64,000 bases of DNA from Ruegeria arenilitoris (lineage in GTDB: Bacteria > Pseudomonadota > Alphaproteobacteria > Rhodobacterales > Rhodobacteraceae): NCBI RefSeq assembly GCF_013032445.1, contig NZ_WQCA01000002.1, positions 124,001 through 188,000 of the forward strand, read 5' to 3'. Position 1 is the stretch's first letter. Every line of letters begins with the position of its first letter. The notes under the pieces were generated by a model. It was not told the origin of the DNA. It made no database searches and saw nothing but the letters and a program-made list of their open reading frames with translations. Below, piece by piece: positions 18,050 to 26,412 of this stretch. Both the position numbers and the translations under genes were made by a program.

Positions 18050-18415
18050 TCAGCCGATGAAGGCCTTGTAGCCCGCCTCGTCCATCAGATCTTCCAGCTG
18101 CGACGCGTCTGCGATCTTGATCTTGTAGATCCAGGCGTTGCCCTCGGGGTCTTCGTTCAGCGCGCCGGGATTGTCGGCCAGCGCCTCGTTGACCTCGGTG
18201 ATCTCGCCATCGACCGGCGCATAAAGCTCGGACGCGGCCTTGACGGATTCGATCACGCCGATCTCACCGTCCTTGGCAAATTCCTCGCCCACGTCCTGCT
18301 GTTCGACAAAGACCACCTCGCCCAGCTGCTCGGCGGCATGGGCAGTGATGCCCAGCGTGGCGGTGTCGCCCTCAACAGTCAGCCATTCATGCTCTTCGGA
18401 ATAATAGGTTGCCAT
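18050..18415 (-). CDS. gcvH: Glycine cleavage system H protein
   Basis: This 121-residue protein carries the lipoyl arm that shuttles the aminomethyl group between GcvP, GcvT and the lipoamide dehydrogenase. The lipoyl-lysine context GVIESVKAASELYAPV is present (lysine near residue 60). Its size and acidic composition are typical. It lies 18 bp downstream of gcvT on the same strand. Confidence 0.97.
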   Translation of the reverse strand: MATYYSEEHEWLTVEGDTATLGITAHAAEQLGEVVFVEQQDVGEEFAKDGEIGVIESVKAASELYAPVDGEITEVNEALADNPGALNEDPEGNAWIYKIKIADASQLEDLMDEAGYKAFIG

Positions 18416-18433
18416 GGTGTCTCTCTCCTGACT

Positions 18434-19528
18434 TCAACGCTTGTAATTCTGTTTGACGAAGGGCAGCGCCACGATCTGCGCCGGTTGCGCCTTGCCCCGG
18501 ATGATCAGGTTCACCGTCTCGCCCGGTTCGGCATGGCCTGCGGATACGTAACCCATCGCCACCGGGCCGCCGACCGTGGGGCCAAAGCTGCCCGAGGTGA
18601 TCTGACCAATCGTATTGCCCTCAAGGCATTGTACCTCGACGCCCTGACGCGCCGGCGCGCGGCCTTCGGGTTTGATGCCCACCAGCTTGCGCGCGGGGCC
18701 TTCGGCCAGTTCTTTTTGGATACGCTCGGCGCCCGGAAAGCCGCCCTCTTCCTTGCGGCGCTTCTGGATCGCCCAGCCGAGGCTGGCCTCGATCGGCGAG
18801 GTCGTCTGGTCGATGTCATTGCCATAGAGGCACAGCCCCGCCTCCAGCCGCAGGCTGTCGCGCGCGCCCAGCCCCGCCGGTTCGCAATCCTCATGCGCCA
18901 GGAAAGCGCGGGTGATCTCAATGGCTTTATCCTCAGGGATCGAGATCTCGTACCCGTCCTCGCCGGTGTAACCCAGACGCGAGATGCGGCATTCGGTGCC
19001 CATGATCTCGGCCACGGTGGTTTCCATGAAGGTCAACTCGCGGGCCGCAGGGCACAGCTCGCCCACCACATCCTCGGCCTTGGGGCCTTGGACAGCGACG
19101 AGCGCGCGGTCGAAGATCTCGGTCACTTCGACCCCGTCCAGATTGGCCTGCATATGCGGAATGTCCTGATGCCGCAGCGCCGCGTTCACCACTACAAAAT
19201 AGTGATCCCCCGCATTCGACACGATCAAATCGTCCATGATCCCGCCTTCGGCATTGGTGAAAAACCCGTACCGCGCCTTGCCTTCCTTCAGCGTCGCGTA
19301 AGCCTGCGGGCAGATCGCCTCCAGCTTCTCACCCACATTCTCGCCCCGCAGGATCACCTGTCCCATATGAGACACATCAAACACCGCCGCCTTCTCACGA
19401 CACTGCTTATGCTCTCCCATAATCCCCATCGGATACTGAACAGGCATCTCCCAACCAGCAAAATCAACCATCTTGCCACCCAACTCAAAATGCAAGTCAT
19501 ACAAAGGCGTGCGCTTCACTTCAGTCAT
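18434..19528 (-). CDS. gcvT: Glycine cleavage system T protein (aminomethyltransferase)
   Basis: The 364-residue protein transfers the methylene group from lipoyl-GcvH to tetrahydrofolate and releases ammonia. It begins with the family pattern TPLYDLHFELGGKMVDFAGW and contains VFDVSHMGQ near residue 50 and GYTGEDGYEI near residue 195. It is the first gene of the gcv unit. I found no glycine riboswitch in the upstream region. Confidence 0.96.
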   Translation of the reverse strand: MTEVKRTPLYDLHFELGGKMVDFAGWEMPVQYPMGIMGEHKQCREKAAVFDVSHMGQVILRGENVGEKLEAICPQAYATLKEGKARYGFFTNAEGGIMDDLIVSNAGDHYFVVVNAALRHQDIPHMQANLDGVEVTEIFDRALVAVQGPKAEDVVGELCPAARELTFMETTVAEIMGTECRISRLGYTGEDGYEISIPEDKAIEITRAFLAHEDCEPAGLGARDSLRLEAGLCLYGNDIDQTTSPIEASLGWAIQKRRKEEGGFPGAERIQKELAEGPARKLVGIKPEGRAPARQGVEVQCLEGNTIGQITSGSFGPTVGGPVAMGYVSAGHAEPGETVNLIIRGKAQPAQIVALPFVKQNYKR

Positions 19529-19876
19529 GGGTCTAACCTTTCTTAGGTCAATGTCGCTGAATGCTGCAAATTTTCGTATTGCGCCAAAGCTGTTACCGCC
19601 AAGCTTCCCATGACTGTGTCACAAGTCAACAGGTATGGAACTTTGATCTGTGTCAGGGTTGACCTGTCGAAGGTCGAATAAAGCGTATACGTCCGCATGC
19701 TGCATCCGTGTTTCTGATAGGAAACTTTTTTCTTTTACGCAACATCAAAAATTGGAAATGCAGACAGACCCGCGGTGCACACCCCCTAAACCGCTGAGAT
19801 TTTTGCCGGATGCCCACGGAACACCTCTGGCCCCTGCCCACAACCTGCCCTAAGACTCCGCCCGAGAGGGACCGCC
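19529..19876. other. Intergenic region between gcvT and a divergent phosphatase gene
   Basis: About 350 bp with no convincing gene. It must hold the two divergent promoters. A short palindromic run (GCGGT with ACCGC, about 19772-19794) lies near the phosphatase side. No glycine riboswitch consensus could be matched on the gcvT side. Confidence 0.5.
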
Positions 19877-20527
19877 ATGTCACATATTACACTGGTTCGC
19901 CACGGCCAGGCCAATACCGATGCGCGTGATGAAGAAAGCTATGACAAGCTCAGCGATCTGGGTCACCAGCAGGCGCGCTGGCTGGGTGCGCATCTGCAGT
20001 TCACGCGGACCAGCTATACGCGCGTCTATTGCGGCACCCTGACCCGTCATGTCGAGACCGCCGCCAGCATGGGACTGGCCGAGCCGATCCGCGATCCCCG
20101 CCTGAACGAGATTGAATACTTCACCATTGCCAAGCTGTTTGAAGAGCAGCACGGCGTGATGGTCCCGACCGACCGTGAGGGGTTTGTTGAACATCTGCCT
20201 CGGACATTCTCAGCCTGGGCAAATGGCGAAATCAAAAACACACCCGAGACCTTCGAGGAATTCGAGGCCCGAGTCTCTGGCGCGCTGCGTGATATCGGCA
20301 CCGAGGGCGGACCCGCGATCGTGGTGACCTCGGGCGGGTTGATCTCGATGGTTGTGCGGCAGGCGATGGGGCTGGATATCCCGTCGATGGCGCGTGTGGC
20401 CCTTGCCATCATGAACACGTCAATGCATCGTCTGCACCCGATCGGCCCGCAGCTGAGCCCGGTCCTGTTCAACGCCGTTCCGCATCTGGAAGCGCCGAAC
20501 CGGCAATACGCGCAGACCCACCTGTAA
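19877..20527 (+). CDS. Histidine phosphatase family protein
   Basis: The 216-residue protein opens with ITLVRHGQANTDA, the catalytic RHG motif (histidine near residue 9) of the phosphoglycerate mutase/acid phosphatase branch 1 superfamily. The second arginine and glutamate region (LNEIEYF, about residues 77-83) and a late conserved stretch (VVTSGGLISMVVR, about 153-165; serine/threonine before GG rather than the usual H) are present. In typical members the second catalytic histidine lies in a VSHGG-type motif; here it reads VTSGG, so activity may be reduced or different. The substrate is unknown. A short gap leads to a glutathione transferase gene. Confidence 0.85.
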   Translation: MSHITLVRHGQANTDARDEESYDKLSDLGHQQARWLGAHLQFTRTSYTRVYCGTLTRHVETAASMGLAEPIRDPRLNEIEYFTIAKLFEEQHGVMVPTDREGFVEHLPRTFSAWANGEIKNTPETFEEFEARVSGALRDIGTEGGPAIVVTSGGLISMVVRQAMGLDIPSMARVALAIMNTSMHRLHPIGPQLSPVLFNAVPHLEAPNRQYAQTHL

Positions 20528-20542
20528 CTTTTCGGAGGCCCC

Positions 20543-21157
20543 ATGCAGCTTTATTATGCTCCCCGCACGATCTCGATCGCTGTTGCCATCGCCTTGGAAG
20601 AAGCCGGGCTGAGTTATGAAGCGATCCAACTGGATTTCACCGGGGGCGAGCAGACAAAGCCTGCCTATAAGCAGATCAACCCCAAGGGCCGCGTTCCGGC
20701 GCTGGTGGTGGATGGCGGCATCCTGACCGAAACCGGAGCACTGCTGGAATATATCGCGGCCAAAGCCCCCGAGGCTGGTCTGGTACCTGTGGATCCGATC
20801 ATGGCGGCGCGGATGCGTGAGGTGACGTTCTACCTTGCCTCGACCATGCATGTGAACCACGCGCACAAAATGCGCGGGCATCGCTGGGCCGACAAAAAAT
20901 CCAGCTGGAAAGACATGAAAGACAAGGTCGCACAGACGATGACCGCGTCCTGCGAGTACATTTCGTCGAACGGGCTGCGCGGGCCGTTTGTTCTGGGCGA
21001 GGCTTTCTCACTGGCTGATGCTTACCTCTATGTGGTCTGCAGTTGGTTGGAAGGCGACGGCGTCGACGTTTCGGCCTTCCCCAAGATTGTCGCCTTCCGT
21101 GAGGCGATGGAGGCACGGCCTTCGGTTCAGGCGGTGCGCGCCGCCGGAATGCTCTGA
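20543..21157 (+). CDS. Glutathione S-transferase family protein
   Basis: The 204-residue protein has an N-terminal thioredoxin-like domain (residues 1-80, with KGRVPALV around the cis-proline and the glutathione-binding LTETGALLEYIA) and an all-helical C-terminal domain with the FSLADAYLYVV folding motif (about residues 155-165). It would conjugate or otherwise use glutathione in the cytoplasm; the substrate cannot be predicted. It is co-directional with the phosphatase 15 bp upstream and the saccharopine-type genes 14 bp downstream, so all four are probably one transcript. Confidence 0.92.
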   Translation: MQLYYAPRTISIAVAIALEEAGLSYEAIQLDFTGGEQTKPAYKQINPKGRVPALVVDGGILTETGALLEYIAAKAPEAGLVPVDPIMAARMREVTFYLASTMHVNHAHKMRGHRWADKKSSWKDMKDKVAQTMTASCEYISSNGLRGPFVLGEAFSLADAYLYVVCSWLEGDGVDVSAFPKIVAFREAMEARPSVQAVRAAGML

Positions 21158-21171
21158 CAAAAGGAAATACG

Positions 21172-22227
21172 ATGACACATCTCTGGGTCCGGGCAGAACA
21201 GCGCTCGAACGAGGAACGGGTTGGGCTGACCCCCGAAGGCGCCGCAGCCCTGATCGCCGCAGGCATCCGCGTGACGGTCGAGGAGAGCTCGGTACGCGCC
21301 ATTCCGATTGACGGTTACAAGGATGCGGGCTGTGAGATCGCGGCTGAGAACTCATGGCCCGAAGCCCCGTTGGATGCAATCATCTTCGGCCTCAAGGAAC
21401 TGCCCGAGGACGGCAGCCCTCTGCCCCACCGCCACATCATGTTCGGCCACGCCTATAAAGGCCAGCACTCCGGCCGCGCGCTATTGGAGCGGTTCAAAGC
21501 CGGAGGCGGTACGCTTTACGATCTGGAATATCTGGTGGACGAAAATGACCGCCGGGTTGCGGCCTTTGGCTATTGGGCCGGTTACGCAGGCGCTGCCGTT
21601 ACACTCAAGACATGGGCCGCGCAGCAACGGGGTCAGGAATGCCCACCGGTGGGTGTCTATCCCAGCAAGGACGCGCTGAATGCCGAACTGCTGGCCGAAC
21701 TGGACGCCACCGGCGCAGACCGCCCGCGCGCCATCGTCATCGGCGCTTTGGGCCGCGTCGGAACCGGGGCTGCAGACCTGTGCGAAGCGATGGGCGTCAG
21801 CGTCACCAAGTGGGACATGGCCGAAACCGCCAGCGGTGGACCGTTCCCGGAAATCCTCGACCACGACCTGTTCCTGAACTGCATCTTCGCGCGCCCCGGC
21901 ACACCGGTCTTTGTTCCGCCAGAGGCACTGACCGCCCCGCGCAACCTGACCGCCATCGGCGACGTGGCCTGCGACCCGGACAGCGATTACAACCCGGTCC
22001 CCGTCTATGACCGCGCCACGACGTGGGAGGCCCCCGCCCTGCGCGTGGCCACCGATCCTGTGATGGACGTGATGGCCATCGACAACCTGCCGTCGATGCT
22101 GCCGGTCGAAAGCTCGGAAGACTACGCCGCGCAATTGCTGCCCTCACTGCTGACCCTGGCCGGTCTGGACAGCGGCGTCTGGGGTCGGGCAGAAGCAACT
22201 TACAAAACACATATGAGAGGGATCTGA
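21172..22227 (+). CDS. Saccharopine dehydrogenase (LYS1/LKR type)
   Basis: The 351-residue protein matches the fold of NAD-dependent, lysine-forming saccharopine dehydrogenase and lysine-ketoglutarate reductase. The conserved block LKELPED...PLPHRHIMFGHAYK (about residues 73-103) contains the lysine and histidine known as catalytic in yeast Lys1, and a nucleotide-binding segment (IVIGALGRVGTGA) is near residue 190. It could form or split saccharopine (lysine plus 2-oxoglutarate). Together with the next gene, which is of the Lys9/SDH type, it suggests lysine degradation through saccharopine rather than fungal-type synthesis, since dapB is also present here for lysine synthesis. Confidence 0.88.
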   Translation: MTHLWVRAEQRSNEERVGLTPEGAAALIAAGIRVTVEESSVRAIPIDGYKDAGCEIAAENSWPEAPLDAIIFGLKELPEDGSPLPHRHIMFGHAYKGQHSGRALLERFKAGGGTLYDLEYLVDENDRRVAAFGYWAGYAGAAVTLKTWAAQQRGQECPPVGVYPSKDALNAELLAELDATGADRPRAIVIGALGRVGTGAADLCEAMGVSVTKWDMAETASGGPFPEILDHDLFLNCIFARPGTPVFVPPEALTAPRNLTAIGDVACDPDSDYNPVPVYDRATTWEAPALRVATDPVMDVMAIDNLPSMLPVESSEDYAAQLLPSLLTLAGLDSGVWGRAEATYKTHMRGI

Positions 22228-22230
22228 GCG

Positions 22231-23373
22231 ATGACGATTCACTGGTGTGGCACCGGCCTGTCGGCTATCCCCGGCTTGCGCCGCCTAATCGAGGGCGGGC
22301 ATAAGGTCACCGTCTGGAACCGGACCATCGACAAGGCCAAGGCCGAAGTCGGCGACCTGACCGACGACATCCGTGCCTTCGACATCGACGCCTTGGGCGC
22401 AGTTTTGGAAAAGGGCGACGTGATCGTATCCATGCTACCGGGTGACTGGCACGTGCCGCTGGCGGAGCTGGCAATCTCGAAACAGGCCAATTTCGTCTCG
22501 TCGTCGTATATCGCGCCTGAAATGCGCGCGCTGGACGACAAAGCGCGCGAGGCCGGTGTGGCGTTGGTCAACGAGGTGGGCCTTGACCCGGGCATCGACC
22601 ACCTGATGGCGCATGCTCTGGTCGCAGACTACCGCGCCTCGGACGCATTCGATCCGCAAAACCACCTGAGCTTCATCTCTTATTGCGGCGGAATTCCCAA
22701 GAACCCCAACCCGTTCCGCTACAAGTTCAGCTGGTCGCCGCTGGGCGTGCTCAAGGCGCTGCGGTCCCCTTCGAAATCGATCCGCGACTACGCACCGCTG
22801 GACGTCGCCCGCCCGTGGGACGCGATCACCAGCTATATCGCGCCTTTGCCGACGCCGGAAAGCTTTGAGGTCTATCCAAACCGCGACTCGATCCCTTTCA
22901 TGGCCGAGTACCAGTTCGAGGAACACTGGCCGGTCAAGGAATTCGTCCGCGGCACCCTACGCCTGAACGGTTGGGCCGATGCATGGTCGGACGTGTTCAC
23001 TGAGATCGAGACGCTGTCTGGCCCCGAAGGTGACGCCCGCCTGAAAGAAATGTCAGACCAGTTCTGGGCCGAGAACGCCTATGATGAGGGCGAGCCGGAC
23101 CGCGTGGTTCTGTGCGTTGGTCTGAAGGCGGAAAAAGACGGCATTCCGGTCTGGAACAAGACCTATGTGATGGACGCCTGGGGCGACGCACGTGGCACCG
23201 CCATGGCGCGTCTGGTGTCTGTGCCGGTTTCGCTGGCCGTCGAGGCCGTTCTGAACCGCGCCATCCCCGCCGGTGTCCACGCCGCCCCCAGCGACCCGAA
23301 ACTGGTGCAGGGCTGGATGGCCGAGATCGACAAGCTGGCCCAGCACCTGCAGGTGGTAGATCATTTGAGCTGA
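22231..23373 (+). CDS. Saccharopine dehydrogenase (LYS9/SDH type)
   Basis: The 380-residue protein starts with a Rossmann segment (IHWCGTGLSAIPGLRRL) and belongs to the saccharopine dehydrogenase family of the glutamate-forming kind, with the conserved stretch VNEVGLDPGIDHLMAH (about residues 112-127) and SYCGGIPKNPNPFRYKFSWSP (about 150-170). In that family the enzyme oxidises saccharopine to aminoadipate semialdehyde and glutamate. It starts 4 bp after the LYS1/LKR-type gene, giving a split two-gene version of the fused plant and animal LKR/SDH. A strong terminator follows. Confidence 0.87.
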   Translation: MTIHWCGTGLSAIPGLRRLIEGGHKVTVWNRTIDKAKAEVGDLTDDIRAFDIDALGAVLEKGDVIVSMLPGDWHVPLAELAISKQANFVSSSYIAPEMRALDDKAREAGVALVNEVGLDPGIDHLMAHALVADYRASDAFDPQNHLSFISYCGGIPKNPNPFRYKFSWSPLGVLKALRSPSKSIRDYAPLDVARPWDAITSYIAPLPTPESFEVYPNRDSIPFMAEYQFEEHWPVKEFVRGTLRLNGWADAWSDVFTEIETLSGPEGDARLKEMSDQFWAENAYDEGEPDRVVLCVGLKAEKDGIPVWNKTYVMDAWGDARGTAMARLVSVPVSLAVEAVLNRAIPAGVHAAPSDPKLVQGWMAEIDKLAQHLQVVDHLS

Positions 23374-23379
23374 ACGACT

Positions 23380-23413
23380 GGCACCGTCCTGTTTGAAGCA
23401 GGGCGGTGCCTTT
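23380..23413 (+). terminator. Terminator after the saccharopine dehydrogenase pair
   Basis: A 12 bp stem GGCACCGTCCTG (23380-23391) with CAGGGCGGTGCC (23399-23410) around TTTGAAG is followed by a short TTT. It touches the stop codon of the convergent TPR gene (23412), so it is compactly shared by both. Confidence 0.85.
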
Positions 23414-24491
23414 AGTTCAATGCGGCCTGCGCCAAATCGACGAGGTTGCGGCGCATTTGCGGGCTCAAGAGATTTTCGTTCGCAAGTTTCAATTCTTCAT
23501 CTTCGACGGAACCGCGGGGATAGTGGAACAAACCGCCGTTTACGCAGTCAAACACGCGATTATCTACAAGAAAGCGAGCCGCTTCACTTGAAGGGAAGTC
23601 CGTTAAAACCTCCGAAGCTGTTCCCAAATATATCGCCTGAAGAATCATCCTAGCTGGCAGCCCACCTTGTTCAAAGAAATCCTCAAGCGTTTCGAACCCC
23701 GCTTCTGACACTGTACTTTCAACAAATTTGGGATAGTGCTCTCCCAATTTCACGATCGCTTCTTCGCAGGTCAAAACGGGGTAGTTTTCTCGCCGCTCGG
23801 GGAATAAGGGCGGGCAGTTTGACCCTGCCAACATGCACGCTTCGAAAAACTGTTGTCGCGTTTTCTCGTGGGTCAGATCAACACGAAGCGCTTCTCTGAA
23901 TGCCTCAGCCGCTGCCCCGTACTGTTCTCGTTCGAGCCGCATCCGCCCAAGTCTGCGTGGCATCCAAAGTAGCCGTTCATTTTCAGCCACCGGGTATTCT
24001 TCCATGAGCTGAGAGAAATATGCGTCGGCCTCTTCATATCGCTCCAGCTTTTTTAAAAGACGAAATCGCTGCTTAGCCGTGTAGGTTATCGTGGGGGCCA
24101 GTTGATGCGCCTTTTCGATTGCGTCAAATGCAGCCTCATCATCCCCCAATTTGCCTAAAACATGGCTGACCCACTGCCAGGCCTGATGTTCTTCCGCGTT
24201 TAGGGTCGCCGCGGCTTTGAACTCTGTTAAAGCGCGCTGGAGGTCTTTTTTTACTATGTAAGCCCGCCCACGGTATATCTGGATAACCGCCAACTCCTCT
24301 GGCGTGTACTTTGCGTTTTCAAGAAGGCGGCTGCAGCCCTGAATGGTCTTGTCCGGCTCGGCGTCGGGGCTGTGACAGTCCGCTGCGAGCATATCTGCGA
24401 CCAAATCACTGTGCTGCTTGTTCTGGTATAACAGAAAAGCGGTTACAAAGATTAGACATGCTGCCGCCAGCCTTACAATACGCCCGTTCAA
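23412..24491 (-). CDS. TPR-repeat protein, membrane-anchored or exported
   Basis: The 359-residue protein begins with a hydrophobic segment (RLAAACLIFVTAFLLY, residues 7-22) without an obvious cleavage site, so it may be anchored in the inner membrane facing the periplasm. Several tetratricopeptide-like repeats follow (about residues 60-215, for example the stretches around LQRALTEFKAAATL, AFDAIEKAHQLAP and AAEAFREALRVDL). The last third is unlike a TPR and has two cysteine pairs. TPR proteins usually assemble complexes, but no partner is suggested by the neighbours. Codon use looks less GC-biased than the surrounding genes, which may hint at a different history. Confidence 0.75.
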   Translation of the reverse strand: MNGRIVRLAAACLIFVTAFLLYQNKQHSDLVADMLAADCHSPDAEPDKTIQGCSRLLENAKYTPEELAVIQIYRGRAYIVKKDLQRALTEFKAAATLNAEEHQAWQWVSHVLGKLGDDEAAFDAIEKAHQLAPTITYTAKQRFRLLKKLERYEEADAYFSQLMEEYPVAENERLLWMPRRLGRMRLEREQYGAAAEAFREALRVDLTHEKTRQQFFEACMLAGSNCPPLFPERRENYPVLTCEEAIVKLGEHYPKFVESTVSEAGFETLEDFFEQGGLPARMILQAIYLGTASEVLTDFPSSEAARFLVDNRVFDCVNGGLFHYPRGSVEDEELKLANENLLSPQMRRNLVDLAQAALN

Positions 24492-24582
24492 AACCCCGTC
24501 CCTTCAACGCATTAATCAACTTTAACGCGAAATTTCTGACATGATTTCTTGCGATTAACTATCCATCTCGCCATACGACGAC

Positions 24583-24615
24583 AAAAAAGCCACTCCGAAA
24601 TCTCGGAATGGCTTT
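24583..24615 (-). terminator. Terminator of the DUF1127 genes
   Basis: On the minus strand AAAGCCATTCCGA pairs with TCGGAGTGGCTTT (24615-24603 with 24598-24586, one G-U pair) and is followed by a run of six T. It lies 23 bp after the stop of the DUF1127 gene. Confidence 0.9.
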
Positions 24616-24638
24616 GGCTTATTCTACGCTGCGGTCGG

Positions 24639-24839
24639 TCAGATATAGCGTTCTATAACGTCGTCGATGTCGTTACGGTTGATACCAAGTTCGGCTAGAT
24701 CTTGGTCCTTCAATCGGTTCAGTTCCTGCGCAGCGCGCACGATTTCTGTTCTGATTAGTTGCAACCGCATTGCCTGATCGAACAACAAAACAGAACTGGC
24801 GTTTACTGGCAGCTCGCGGCTGGATCCAGAATCCAACAT
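24639..24839 (-). CDS. DUF1127 domain small protein
   Basis: This 66-residue protein ends with a DUF1127 motif (LNRLKDQDLAELGINRNDIDDVI, about residues 40-62 in part). The start at 24839 is chosen because the strong ribosome site GGAGGAGAG (24850-24842) lies just before it; upstream in-frame ATG codons are less well placed. DUF1127 (YjiS-like) proteins are small, arginine-poor to arginine-rich RNA-related proteins in Alphaproteobacteria that affect RNA turnover and phosphate or carbon metabolism in some species. A second DUF1127 gene lies just upstream. Confidence 0.82.
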   Translation of the reverse strand: MLDSGSSRELPVNASSVLLFDQAMRLQLIRTEIVRAAQELNRLKDQDLAELGINRNDIDDVIERYI

Positions 24840-24882
24840 TCTCTCCTCCATGTTTGACGCCGCGCCTGGCGCGGCGTTCCGA

Positions 24883-25119
24883 TCAGTGCTTGTTACGGTT
24901 ATAGGGCTGCTTGTGGTAAACACTTTCATAAGCGCGTCGGTTTATCTCGCTGCGCGGAACTCCGATGTCTTCCAACTGTCTATCGGTCAACTTCTCCAGC
25001 GACCGGACGGTATTGGCGAAAACTCCACGGCGGAAATGTTCGACACGTGCTTCGGCGTAATTCGAGAACATACCGAAGAAGAGCCCCTTCTGCGGAGTAA
25101 CTGTTTGTGCGTATCCCAT
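24883..25119 (-). CDS. DUF1127 domain protein
   Basis: The 78-residue protein contains the DUF1127 core (VRSLEKLTDRQLEDIGVPRSEI, about residues 38-59 in part). It begins at an ATG with a good GAAAGGAG site a few bases upstream. It is co-transcribed with the second DUF1127 gene 43 bp downstream and ended by the terminator at 24583-24615. The function is not established here; related proteins bind RNA. Confidence 0.82.
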   Translation of the reverse strand: MGYAQTVTPQKGLFFGMFSNYAEARVEHFRRGVFANTVRSLEKLTDRQLEDIGVPRSEINRRAYESVYHKQPYNRNKH

Positions 25120-25271
25120 GACTTTCTCCTTTCAGTCTGAATTGCGTTTTTCGTTGCAAAACTGATTAAAGCAGTCGGGATTAACGGCACCGGAGCGTTA
25201 GATTAACTTCAGTTTAGAATTGGTGGAATCGCACATCCGACGAAGGCAACGCCACGTTGTTGGCCTACCAT

Positions 25272-26354
25272 TCACTCGGGGTTGTCAGCGCCCAGCACAT
25301 TTTGGATCAAAAACGCCGCGACCGGATCGACGTCGTCACGTGCCAGAACCTCTTGCAGCGATGCGGTCAGAGCACCCGTTCCCCATACATCGACAGAAAG
25401 AGCAATCCAACCCGCCAGAGAGGTGCTGCTTTCCAACTCTTGCCGGTAGATTTCCAGAATTTGCGCCTGCAGCTCTGGCCGTGCGGCACCGCCATCGGTC
25501 AGAACCTGGATGAGCTTTTGCCTGTCTTCCTGCGTGCGATGCTGCTGCGCCAATCCGTTTCCAATCAGGTCAACAGCAACGGCTCCGTCCACCTCGATCC
25601 CCGCAAGCGCCCAATCGGTCAGGTTCAGGCTACCGGTTTGCAGTGCAGACCGATAACGGCTTTGAACCAGCGCCCGCGCCTCGGGGTCTGATTGCAGCCC
25701 CAACAGGCGTATGATGGTTGGCGCATAGGCAAGGCGGTTCACATCGCGCAAGTCCCGCATCAGATGCGCCGTCGGCACAACATCCCGAACCTGCCGCGCA
25801 ATTGGGTATGGTGCGCGGTGGATCTCGATCAGGGCGGCGTTGCGCAAAATCCGATCTTCATGCGTCAGGAAACGGCTAAAAAAGGCGACGCGGGTTGGGT
25901 CATCCGTTTTGCCGATGCTCCAGTCCGCGTGACGGGCGCGCACGGCATCCAAGAAAGCGGTCCGGTCGGGTGTCATCAGAAAGCTCTTCGACCAGACATT
26001 TGCATAGCCGCGCCCCGCTTTGTCCTGAACCCCTCCGCCATAGATCATAAGTACGGTTCTGTCCGGATCGGTGCGAAAGGCGGATCGTGAGACACTATCA
26101 ACCAGAAAGGGGATGTCTGGTAATACCGCAAGCTGCTCTGGTGTGCCCTTGAGCACGGAGACTGGAGAGTAGCTGAACGGATTGTCCGGCGCGGGTGCGG
26201 CCAACACCATCACCTGTGCCGACAAGATGCGGTCTGCAAGCGAGTATTCCGGCAGCGTGACACAAACAGCGCAAGCCACTGAAGCGCGCGGCGTGAGAAC
26301 GCAACAAGCGGTAAATAAAAGCCCCCCGAAAAGACGCCACAAAAGTTGCATCAT
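25272..26354 (-). CDS. Exported protein of unknown function
   Basis: I do not recognise this 360-residue protein. It has a signal-peptide-like N terminus (LLWRLFGGLLFTACCVLTPRASVA, residues 4-27) with a CAVC pair just after it. The middle is a mixed alpha/beta stretch that names no family (DPDRTVLMIYGGG near 96, FLTHEDRILRNAALIEIHRAPYPIAR near 165). The last 130 residues are leucine/alanine-rich helices that could be HEAT-like repeats. It stands alone between DUF1127 and DUF3775 genes. Expect a periplasmic location if the signal peptide is real. Confidence 0.7.
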   Translation of the reverse strand: MMQLLWRLFGGLLFTACCVLTPRASVACAVCVTLPEYSLADRILSAQVMVLAAPAPDNPFSYSPVSVLKGTPEQLAVLPDIPFLVDSVSRSAFRTDPDRTVLMIYGGGVQDKAGRGYANVWSKSFLMTPDRTAFLDAVRARHADWSIGKTDDPTRVAFFSRFLTHEDRILRNAALIEIHRAPYPIARQVRDVVPTAHLMRDLRDVNRLAYAPTIIRLLGLQSDPEARALVQSRYRSALQTGSLNLTDWALAGIEVDGAVAVDLIGNGLAQQHRTQEDRQKLIQVLTDGGAARPELQAQILEIYRQELESSTSLAGWIALSVDVWGTGALTASLQEVLARDDVDPVAAFLIQNVLGADNPE

Positions 26355-26412
26355 TCACGCCCTACTTTGTTGTCGGCCATGGCCGTCTCGTTCAGGCCAC
26401 CAGATGGCCAGT

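Noticed and set aside
17219-19546. A 775-codon open frame on the plus strand opposite gcvP, gcvH and gcvT, and a 549-codon one at 14939-16588
   Set aside because: They lie antisense to well-supported gcv genes and have biased, low-complexity composition that follows from high GC codon use on the other strand; no domain can be recognised.
19529-19700. Glycine riboswitch before gcvT
   Set aside because: The known tandem glycine aptamer pattern could not be matched in the upstream region on the minus strand.
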